In this document: positions 1-6,271 of the stretch, piece by piece | Position numbering within the stretch: the first letter of the stretch is position 1 | Layout: every line of letters starts with the position of its first letter | NCBI GenBank assembly: GCA_947304065.1 | Contig: CAMZAI010000085.1 | Location: forward strand, 1 to 11,319 | Reading direction: 5' to 3' | Length of the DNA: 11,319 nt | From: an uncultured Clostridia bacterium | GTDB lineage: Bacteria; Bacillota; Clostridia; Lachnospirales; Lachnospiraceae | Translations under genes and position numbers: made by a program | The notes under the pieces: model-generated | Databases searched by the model: none | What the model saw: the letters and a program-made list of their open reading frames with translations, nothing else | Told to the model about the DNA's origin: nothing

Positions 1-13
1 GAAAGGAGAATTT

Positions 14-1405
14 ATGGGTAATAATCTGCTTGCTGCATTTATGGTACCTCATCCGCCTTTGATCGTTCCGGCGGTCGGAAGAGGCGGCGAAAAAAGCATC
101 GAAGAGACTACGCGCGCTTACGAGCGGGTGGCCGATGAGATCGCGGCGTTAAAGCCCGAGACGATCATTATCACGAGCCCGCACAGTGTGATGTACAGCG
201 ACTATTTCCATATTTCTCCGGGAAAAGGTGCGAGCGGGAATCTGGGGGATTTCGGCGCGCGGGACGTGAAGTTTGATGTTGAATATGATACTACACTTGT
301 AGACAGAATCTGCGATATTGCCGGGGACGCGGATTTTCCCGCAGGAAAACTCGGCGAGAGATCGAAGAATCTCGATCACGGAACAATGGTGCCGCTGTGG
401 TTCATCACGCAGAAATACAGGGATTTCAAGCTCGTCAGATGCGGACTGTCGGGCTTCGGACTCACCGATCATTACAGACTCGGAAAGATCATGAAGCAGG
501 CGATCGACGAGCTCGGACGCAGGACGGTCATCGTAGCGAGCGGGGATCTCTCGCACAAGCTGAAGGCGAGCGGACCTTACGGTTTCGCTCCCGAGGGACC
601 GCAGTACGACGAGCGGATCATGGATGTATGCGGCAGAGCGGCGTTCGGGGAGCTGTTTGATTTCGATTCGGATTTCTGCGATAAGGCGGCCGAATGCGGG
701 CATAAATCCTTCGTGATAATGGCCGGCGCTTTTGACGGGATCGCGGTAAAAGCCGAGAAGCTTTCGCATCAGGATGTGACCGGAGTCGGCTACGGCATCT
801 GCATTTTCAGGCCCGAAGGACCTGATGAGAGCAGGCACTTTTTGAAGAATTATATCGAGAGCGTCGAAAGCGGGCTTACGGGTACGAAGATGAGTACAGA
901 CCCTTATGTGCGGCTTGCGTACAGGACGATTTACGAATACATACTTTGGAACAGGAAGCTCGCGATACCCGACGATCTGCCTTCCGAGATGAGGCGGCAG
1001 CAGGCCGGGACCTTTGTCTCAATCCACAAGAACGGCGATCTGCGCGGGTGTATCGGGACCACCGGACCTACGACCGCATGCATTGCGCAGGAGATCATAA
1101 ACAACGCGATCAGCGCTTCGACCGAGGATCCGCGTTTCAACCCGATCACGCCCGATGAGCTGAAGAGCCTCGAGATAAACGTGGATGTGCTGGGAACTCC
1201 CGAGACCATCGAATCGCCGAAGGAGCTGGATGTAAAACGCTACGGAGTGATCGTCTCATGCGGAGGCAGACGGGGGCTGCTTCTTCCCGATCTGGACGGC
1301 GTCGATTCCGTGGAGCAGCAGATATCGATCGCGATGCAGAAAGGCGGGATCCGGCCCGGCGAGAAGATCAGGCTGCAGAGGTTTGAGGTCATAAGACATA
1401 TCTGA
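14..1405 (+). CDS. amrA: AmmeMemoRadiSam fusion protein: LigB/Memo-like domain plus AMMECR1 domain
   Basis: This 463-residue protein joins two parts of the AmmeMemoRadiSam trio. Residues about 1-275 match the class III extradiol dioxygenase (LigB)/Memo fold: a VPHPP motif (His13), SPHS (His57), NLDHGT (His122) and SGDLSH (His181) give the expected scattered metal-binding histidines. Residues about 290-463 are an AMMECR1 domain with its hallmark LRGCIG at 343-348, including Cys346. The third member of the family trio, a radical SAM enzyme, is not in the window; it could lie upstream, because the gene begins only 13 bases into the window. An AAAGGAG ribosome site sits just before the ATG. The biochemical role of this system is not established, so no substrate can be given. 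It is probably cytosolic, as no signal peptide or membrane segment is seen. The domain identity is confident; the function is unknown. A true ring-cleaving dioxygenase is a less likely alternative. Confidence 0.88.
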   Translation: MGNNLLAAFMVPHPPLIVPAVGRGGEKSIEETTRAYERVADEIAALKPETIIITSPHSVMYSDYFHISPGKGASGNLGDFGARDVKFDVEYDTTLVDRICDIAGDADFPAGKLGERSKNLDHGTMVPLWFITQKYRDFKLVRCGLSGFGLTDHYRLGKIMKQAIDELGRRTVIVASGDLSHKLKASGPYGFAPEGPQYDERIMDVCGRAAFGELFDFDSDFCDKAAECGHKSFVIMAGAFDGIAVKAEKLSHQDVTGVGYGICIFRPEGPDESRHFLKNYIESVESGLTGTKMSTDPYVRLAYRTIYEYILWNRKLAIPDDLPSEMRRQQAGTFVSIHKNGDLRGCIGTTGPTTACIAQEIINNAISASTEDPRFNPITPDELKSLEINVDVLGTPETIESPKELDVKRYGVIVSCGGRRGLLLPDLDGVDSVEQQISIAMQKGGIRPGEKIRLQRFEVIRHI

Positions 1406-1454
1406 GAGCTGCATACGGCACAATTTGCCTTACTGTAAACAGCAATGCCCATTA

Positions 1455-1483
1455 TTGTAAAAACCGTGACAATCCTGTATAAT
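1455..1483 (+). promoter_or_regulatory. Sigma-A-type promoter for the D-Ala-D-Ala carboxypeptidase gene
   Basis: A TTGTAA -35 box (1455-1460) and a perfect TATAAT -10 box (1478-1483) are separated by an ideal 17 bases. Transcription should start near 1490, leaving a leader of roughly 64 bases before the ATG at 1554. The 148-base gap after the upstream gene also supports an independent transcription unit. Seen in sequence only; no start site has been mapped. Confidence 0.75.
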
Positions 1484-1506
1484 ACGGGTACAGATCGAAG
1501 TCTGAC

Positions 1507-1532
1507 AAGGGCTGTGGTTCACGGCCCTTTTT
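1507..1532 (+). terminator. Terminator-like hairpin in the carboxypeptidase leader
   Basis: AAGGGCTGTG (1507-1516) pairs with CACGGCCCTT (1520-1529) in a 10-bp stem with one G-U pair and a GTT loop, running into a T5 stretch that ends at 1532. It has the form of an intrinsic terminator, although the T tract is short. It lies downstream of the TATAAT promoter and upstream of the start codon. It may end the upstream transcript, attenuate the carboxypeptidase transcript, or only protect its 5' end. Confidence 0.55.
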
Positions 1533-1553
1533 CAATGTGAAGGTAAGATAAGA

Positions 1554-2957
1554 ATGAAGAAACGCATTTTGGCAATAATTTTATTGCTTTTGATATTGTT
1601 TGAAACCGCCGTCGGGCAGAGTATCCGTGTAAGCGCGGATGACGAAGCCGGCATTATCTGGCCCACGGGCCCTGAGATCACCGCGGACGGCGCGATCGTT
1701 GTCGAGGCGACGACCGGAAGCATTCTGTACGAGAAGAACATTTACGAGAAGTTCTTCCCGGCCAGTACTACAAAGATCCTGACCACTCTGGTGGCGCTCG
1801 AGAACAGCGAGCTGAATGAGATAGTGACCGTGAGCTTTGCGGCGGACAATTATGTTTCGAAGACGAGCTCGCGTATGGGTCTGGTCGAGGGCGAGCAGAT
1901 CACGATGGAGCAGGCGCTCTACGGAATCATGCTTGAGTCCGCGAATGAAGGAACCTACGCGGTCGGCGAGCATGTCGGCGGCTCGATCGCGAGATTCATC
2001 AAGATGATGAACGCGAAGGCAAAATCTCTCGGCTGTGTAAACTCGAATTTCGCTAATTCACACGGTCTGCACGACGAGGACCATTACACCTGCCCTTACG
2101 ATATGGCGCTGATCGCGCGCGCCGCATACCAGAACGAGACTTTCATGAAGATCAACGGCACGGCGACTTACGCGATGCCCGCGACGAATAAGAACGAGGC
2201 GAAGCTGCTCACGAACCACCACTGGTTCCTGAACAAGACGATGAAGTATGATTACTGCATCGGCGGCAAGACCGGAGCGACCACGCAGGCGGGTTACGCG
2301 CTCGTGACCTACGCGAAGAAGGACGGAATGACCATCATTTCCGTCGTCATGCATGACGAGACCTGGGCGAAGGTTTACACCGATACGAAGACTTTGCTCG
2401 ACTACTGCTTTGACAATTTCAGGACCTACAGGATGAGCGATCTGGCCGGCAGCAGCACGGATATCCCGTCGCTGTTCTCGGGTGAGATCGACGAGTTCAA
2501 CGAGGACCGCGAGAGCGTGCTCCACGGCGGCGGAGAGGGCGGACTCGTTATCCTTCCCGACGCCGTAACGCCTGAGGATACGGTCAAAAAGATCGATTAT
2601 GATCCCGAGGCCGATATCGGTCACGGCGACAATGTCATCGGCACGATCTCATACACCTACGGCGACAAGATCGTCGGAATGGCGGACATAGTTTATTACA
2701 ACTCTTCCGATGCGATGAACGAGGCGGCTTTTGCGAAGCGCTGGCCCGGCTTCATGATCCCGGTCGATGTGGCTTTCGAGGGGATCGATATCAGTACGCT
2801 TTCGATGTCAAAGAAAAAGAGTACCGAGCTGCCCGCGCTCTCCGATCTGATCGATCTGGAGAAGGCCGCGCCGGTAGCGGTCGGAGTGGGAATAGGCTCG
2901 TTCGCGCTGCTGATAGGATTACTGGTGCTGCTGCTCACGAGAAAGAAGCGCCGCTGA
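1554..2957 (+). CDS. D-alanyl-D-alanine carboxypeptidase (peptidase S11, PBP5/DacF type)
   Basis: This is a low-molecular-weight penicillin-binding protein that removes the terminal D-alanine from peptidoglycan pentapeptides at the outer face of the membrane, which limits cross-linking. All three active-site motifs are present: STTK at 71-74 (nucleophile Ser71, Lys74), SAN at 129-131, and KTG at 239-241. An N-terminal signal segment (MKKR then a hydrophobic run to about residue 20) directs export. A hydrophobic segment at about 440-461 followed by RKKRR would anchor the C-terminus with the catalytic domain outside. This differs from the amphipathic helix anchor of E. coli PBP5. Residues about 295-410 probably form the beta-rich C-terminal domain. 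A glycine-rich linker lies near 325-330. The ribosome site (AAGG at 1540-1543, 10 bases from ATG) is modest. The gene has its own promoter and a leader hairpin. At 467 residues it is somewhat long for the family. A DacF-like identity is likely but the exact paralogue cannot be assigned. Confidence 0.93.
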   Translation: MKKRILAIILLLLILFETAVGQSIRVSADDEAGIIWPTGPEITADGAIVVEATTGSILYEKNIYEKFFPASTTKILTTLVALENSELNEIVTVSFAADNYVSKTSSRMGLVEGEQITMEQALYGIMLESANEGTYAVGEHVGGSIARFIKMMNAKAKSLGCVNSNFANSHGLHDEDHYTCPYDMALIARAAYQNETFMKINGTATYAMPATNKNEAKLLTNHHWFLNKTMKYDYCIGGKTGATTQAGYALVTYAKKDGMTIISVVMHDETWAKVYTDTKTLLDYCFDNFRTYRMSDLAGSSTDIPSLFSGEIDEFNEDRESVLHGGGEGGLVILPDAVTPEDTVKKIDYDPEADIGHGDNVIGTISYTYGDKIVGMADIVYYNSSDAMNEAAFAKRWPGFMIPVDVAFEGIDISTLSMSKKKSTELPALSDLIDLEKAAPVAVGVGIGSFALLIGLLVLLLTRKKRR

Positions 2958-3010
2958 GGCAATATGATTTACAGAAACGATGGCGGCAGGCCGCAGATAA
3001 GAGGAACTAA

Positions 3011-3862
3011 ATGATATTTGAGACACATGCGCATTATGACGATGATGCGTTTAACGACGACCGGGACGAGGTCATCGGCGGTTTGCGGGCCGCGGGCATC
3101 GCACGGGTCGTCAACATAGGTGCGGACATGGCGAGCTCGCGCCGGAGTGTAGAGCTGGCAAACCGATATGACTTTATGTACGCGGCGGTCGGAATTCATC
3201 CGGACAATGCGGGAGAGATCGTTCCGTGCAGTACTCCCGCGAATGACGCGGAGGACGGCGGGGAAAGAAAGATGTACAGCGAGGGTGACTGCTCACGAAA
3301 TCTCGCTGAGCTGCGGCAGATGGCGGCCTCGGAGAAAGTCATCGCGATCGGAGAGATCGGACTTGACTACCACTGGAACGTTTTTCCGCGTGAAGTGCAG
3401 AAGGAAGCGTTTGTAACGCAATGGGAGCTGGCGGTCGGGCTTGGGCTCCCGATAGAGATACACAGCCGCGACGCTGCCGAGGATACGATGAATATCGTAA
3501 GAGAAATGTACGGGAGAGAGCAGAAGGCGGGCAGAGAGCTGCGCGCGGACATGCACTGCTACTCGTACAGTCCCGAGCAGGCTGCGGAATATGTAAAAAT
3601 GGGCCTTTACTTCGGTATCGGCGGAGTCATCACGTTTAAGAACGCGAAGAAGCTTCGCGAAGTGGTGGATATCGTACCTGTGGAGCGACTGCTGCTCGAG
3701 ACCGACTGCCCTTATCTTGCGCCCGAGCCGCATCGCGGAAGCCGCAACAACAGCACGTATCTGCATTCGGTGGTTGCAGGGATCGCACAGATAAAGGGAA
3801 TTTCGGAGAAGGAAGTCGAGGACATTACGTGTGAGAATGCATGCCGGTTTTTCGGTATATAA
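3011..3862 (+). CDS. tatD: TatD family metal-dependent hydrolase (putative 3'-5' DNA exonuclease)
   Basis: This 283-residue TIM-barrel hydrolase carries the TatD metal ligands in order: THAH (His6, His8), GEIGLD (Glu115), IHSRDA (His151), MHCYS (His182) and LLETDCPYLAP (Asp232). Family members are cytosolic Mg- or Mn-dependent deoxyribonucleases linked to DNA repair or DNA fragment processing. There is an apparent extra loop of about 25 residues at 72-97, between GIHPDNAGEI and LAELRQM. It is acidic and polar and has Cys73 and Cys94 near its ends; usual TatD proteins are nearer 255-260 residues. The ATG is preceded by GAGGAA at 3001-3006. It lies 53 bases after the carboxypeptidase with no evident terminator between, so read-through is plausible. 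In many Firmicutes tatD is followed by rnmV (RNase M5) and then ksgA; here rnmV is absent. Confidence 0.92.
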   Translation: MIFETHAHYDDDAFNDDRDEVIGGLRAAGIARVVNIGADMASSRRSVELANRYDFMYAAVGIHPDNAGEIVPCSTPANDAEDGGERKMYSEGDCSRNLAELRQMAASEKVIAIGEIGLDYHWNVFPREVQKEAFVTQWELAVGLGLPIEIHSRDAAEDTMNIVREMYGREQKAGRELRADMHCYSYSPEQAAEYVKMGLYFGIGGVITFKNAKKLREVVDIVPVERLLLETDCPYLAPEPHRGSRNNSTYLHSVVAGIAQIKGISEKEVEDITCENACRFFGI

Positions 3863-3953
3863 CCGGCGAGGAAGACCGGCAAAACAATCAACTGCATCCG
3901 TAGAATAAATTTGCTGTCACGAGCAGCATCAACAGGTATCGGAAAGGATCGAT

Positions 3954-4817
3954 ATGGCATATCTGGGTGACCCCAAAAGAACAATTGAGATACTGAATAA
4001 ATATCACATCGTTTTCCAGAAGAAGTTCGGACAGAACTTCCTGATCGACACGCACGTACTGGACAAGATCATCGCGGCGGCGCAGATCACGAAGGATGAC
4101 ATGGTGCTCGAGATCGGACCCGGCATCGGGACCATGACGCAGTATCTCTGCGAGAATGCAGGCAAGGTGATCGCGGTCGAGATCGACCGTACGCTGGTGC
4201 CGATACTTGAGAATGATACGCTGTCCGAATATGACAATTTCAGGATCATTAACGAAGACGTGCTGAAGCTCGATCTGAAGAAGCTGATAGAAGAAGAGAA
4301 CGGCGGCCGCCCGATCAAGGTCGCGGCGAACCTGCCTTATTACATTACCACACCGATCGTAATGAAGCTGCTCGAGGAGCGGCTCCCGATCGACAATATC
4401 ACAGTTATGGTGCAGAAGGAAGTGGCCGAGCGCATGCAGGCCGGTCCCGGAAGCAAGGACTACGGCGCGCTCTCGCTTGCGGTGCAGTATTACGCAGACG
4501 CTTATATCGCGGCCAATGTACCGCCTAACTGCTTTATGCCGAGGCCCAATGTGGGCTCCGCGGTCATCCGCCTGACTCTCCATTCCGAGCCGCCGGTAAA
4601 AGTCCGCGACGAGAAGCTGATGTTCGCACTGATCCGCGCGTCTTTCAATCAGCGCAGAAAAACGCTGCAGAACGGGATCAACAACTCTCCCGAGCTTAAT
4701 TTCTCGAAGGAGAGCGTATCCTCCGCCCTGCAGCAGATGGATCTTCCTGAAACGGTCAGGGGTGAAGCCCTGACACTGGAGCAGTTCGCGAAGCTTAGCG
4801 ATCTGCTTAAATCTTAA
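3954..4817 (+). CDS. rsmA: 16S rRNA (adenine1518-N6/adenine1519-N6)-dimethyltransferase RsmA (KsgA)
   Basis: This enzyme transfers four methyl groups from S-adenosylmethionine to the two adjacent adenines in the 3'-terminal helix 45 of 16S rRNA during late 30S assembly. Loss of KsgA gives kasugamycin resistance. The 287-residue length is typical. Visible landmarks are KKFGQNFL at 23-30, the SAM-binding VLEIGPGIGTMT at 51-62, the acidic VIAVEID at 72-78, the catalytic NLPYY at 126-130, FMPRPNVGSAV at 194-204 and NQRRKTL at 232-238 in the C-terminal domain. The ATG follows GGAAAGGA (3941-3948). It sits 91 bases after tatD, a common Firmicute pairing. Its TAA stop overlaps the stop of the convergent xdhC by three bases within TTAA (4814-4817). 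The 91-base gap shows no clear promoter, so it may be transcribed with tatD. Confidence 0.97.
   Translation: MAYLGDPKRTIEILNKYHIVFQKKFGQNFLIDTHVLDKIIAAAQITKDDMVLEIGPGIGTMTQYLCENAGKVIAVEIDRTLVPILENDTLSEYDNFRIINEDVLKLDLKKLIEEENGGRPIKVAANLPYYITTPIVMKLLEERLPIDNITVMVQKEVAERMQAGPGSKDYGALSLAVQYYADAYIAANVPPNCFMPRPNVGSAVIRLTLHSEPPVKVRDEKLMFALIRASFNQRRKTLQNGINNSPELNFSKESVSSALQQMDLPETVRGEALTLEQFAKLSDLLKS
4755..4774 (-). terminator. Perfect 7-bp hairpin inside the 3' end of rsmA, possible terminator for xdhABC
   Basis: GTCAGGG (4755-4761) and CCCTGAC (4768-4774) form a perfect stem with a 6-base loop. It lies about 40 bases beyond the xdhC stop on the minus strand. On that strand it is followed only by CGTTTCAGG, so the U tract is poor. 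It may be a weak terminator or simply coding sequence. Confidence 0.25.
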
Positions 4818-5320
4818 TAATACTCTATGGGAGGCGCGGGTTTTCCGAGCCTCTTATACATTGTCTTTCTGACAGCTTTCAGGATATTCTCGTATCCCGT
4901 GCAGCGGCAGAGGTGGCCGGAGAGGAGCTTGCGCAGCTCGGCGTCGGTATATTCCTTGCCGGATTCCAGGATCTCGACAGCGGTCATGATAAAGCCGGGC
5001 GTACAGAAGCCGCACTGTACCGCGGTTTCTTCCATGAAGGCCTGCTGGATGTCCGAGAGTTCGCCGTCGGGGCCTATCAGGGATTCGAGCGTGCGGATAT
5101 TTTTGCCGTCTGCCCAGACTGCCAGATAAAGACATGAGTTAAAGCATTCGCCGTCAATGATGACATTGCAGGCGCCGCATTCGCCTACCTCACAGCCCTT
5201 CTTTACCGAGGTAAGGGAGAAATCGTTGCGCAGCATGTCGGTAAGGGATGCCCTTACGTCTACGACCTTTTCGACTTTACGCCCGTTCAGGGTGAAATTA
5301 ATAACGGAATACTGTGCCAT
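4814..5320 (-). CDS. xdhC: Xanthine dehydrogenase-type hydroxylase, [2Fe-2S] subunit
   Basis: This 168-residue subunit carries the two [2Fe-2S] clusters that pass electrons from the molybdenum site to FAD. The N-terminal plant-ferredoxin-type domain has Cys43, Cys48, Cys51 and Cys63 (GCEVGECGACN and later). The C-terminal helical domain has Cys103 and Cys106 (QCGFCTPG) and Cys138 and Cys140 (LCRCTGY). All eight ligands are present. The ATG overlaps the xdhB stop by one base (TGATG) and has a strong GGAGGTGAG site just upstream inside xdhB, so the two are translationally coupled. It is the last gene of the operon, in the E. coli xdhABC order. The name follows that E. coli usage; in other organisms xdhC means an unrelated insertion chaperone. 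The substrate cannot be read from this subunit. Confidence 0.94.
   Translation of the reverse strand: MAQYSVINFTLNGRKVEKVVDVRASLTDMLRNDFSLTSVKKGCEVGECGACNVIIDGECFNSCLYLAVWADGKNIRTLESLIGPDGELSDIQQAFMEETAVQCGFCTPGFIMTAVEILESGKEYTDAELRKLLSGHLCRCTGYENILKAVRKTMYKRLGKPAPPIEYY
4831..4853 (+). terminator. Imperfect hairpin just after the rsmA stop, possible terminator
   Basis: GAGGC (4831-4835) pairs with GCCTC (4849-4853). One mismatch follows, then CGG pairs with CCG around a GTTTT loop. It starts 14 bases after the rsmA stop and lies inside the 3' end of xdhC. The sequence after it (TTATACATTG) has no real T run, so intrinsic termination would be weak. Confidence 0.25.
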
Positions 5321-6258
5321 CAGATCTCACCTCCACTTCGTTCCGGCATTCGCAGTTTGTGCTCCGCACAATTCAGCTGGCCTCCGCATCTTCTAACCGC
5401 TTCCCTAAGCGCTCTCTTCGCGCTCTCCACTGCGATATGTTCGCGGAAATCCTTCGCGGCGCGCCATGAATCGCGGGCGTGCACATCGTTTAAGACTTCC
5501 TTCGCAAATGCTTCGATGTTCTCTTCGGAAACGGTCTTTCCGTTAATGAACGCTTCGGCAGTCTTTGCGCGGAGCGGTACGGGACCTGCTACGCCGTAAG
5601 CTATGCGAACGCGCTCAAAGGTCTTTTTGTCCGCCGAAAGACGGGCGTTGACCGAAGTGCCGAGCGTCGCGATATCCATCGCGTTGCGCATCGCGTACTT
5701 GATGTAGAAGCCGTTTGTATTTTCCCAGGAATCCTTCGGGATCAGGATCGCGGTCTGGATCTCGCCTTCTTCGACATTGATGTCGACGGTGCCGGCCTTG
5801 ATATAGAACTGCTCGATCGGGATGCGGCGTACGCCGTTTTTGCCGGTGAGCTCGATGATCGCGTCATACGCGAAAAGCGTGGAAGCCGAGTCGGCCGAAG
5901 TCACGCCGTTGCAGGTATTGCCGCCGATGGTGCCGGCGTTCCTGATCTGAGGTCCGCCGACCTGATCCACCGCCTCGCCGAGACAGAGCAGCTTTTCCTG
6001 AATGATCGGATTTTTTGTGATATGCGAGAAGCTGGTGAGCGACCCGATACGGATCGTACCGTCGTCCTCGAGACAGATCCCGCGCATTTCGTCTATTTTC
6101 TGTATGGAGATCAGAGCCTTCCCGGCGCGCTTTCCTTCGCGCATCTGGACAAAGACGTCTGTTCCGCCCGCCACGATCTGGGCCTCGGGATGAGCCAGGC
6201 GCAGTTCGACGGCATCTTTGATGCTCGTTGCTTCGTATAATGCAGCCATGTCGTACAT
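5320..6258 (-). CDS. xdhB: Xanthine dehydrogenase-type hydroxylase, FAD-binding subunit
   Basis: This 312-residue FAD subunit (CoxM/XdhB family) receives electrons from the iron-sulfur subunit and passes them to NAD+ or another acceptor. FAD contacts are seen as VAGGTDV at 29-35 and IRNAGTIGGN at 105-114. NTCNGVTSADSAS then follows, a stretch that resembles E. coli XdhB from memory. KYAMRNAMDIATLG at 187-200 is also family-like. The reading frame can be extended upstream to 6348, but that would overlap the molybdenum subunit. The ATG at 6258 is preferred because AAGGGGGAA lies directly before it, overlapping the xdhA stop, and family homology begins at MYDMAALYEA. The gap from xdhA is 13 bases. 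The tail after GGQL is about 18 residues longer than I expect and is polar. The electron acceptor is not determined. Confidence 0.94.
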   Translation of the reverse strand: MYDMAALYEATSIKDAVELRLAHPEAQIVAGGTDVFVQMREGKRAGKALISIQKIDEMRGICLEDDGTIRIGSLTSFSHITKNPIIQEKLLCLGEAVDQVGGPQIRNAGTIGGNTCNGVTSADSASTLFAYDAIIELTGKNGVRRIPIEQFYIKAGTVDINVEEGEIQTAILIPKDSWENTNGFYIKYAMRNAMDIATLGTSVNARLSADKKTFERVRIAYGVAGPVPLRAKTAEAFINGKTVSEENIEAFAKEVLNDVHARDSWRAAKDFREHIAVESAKRALREAVRRCGGQLNCAEHKLRMPERSGGEI

Positions 6259-6271
6259 GATTGATTCCCCC

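Noticed and set aside
3843..3880. GCCGGTT/AACCGGC inverted repeat and repeated ACCGGC after tatD as a terminator
   Set aside because: The arms are only 7 bases, span the stop codon, and no T run follows.
3888..4583. Long open frame antisense to rsmA
   Set aside because: It is a shadow of the rsmA coding frame, with a composition typical of reversed codons and no ribosome site or recognisable domain.
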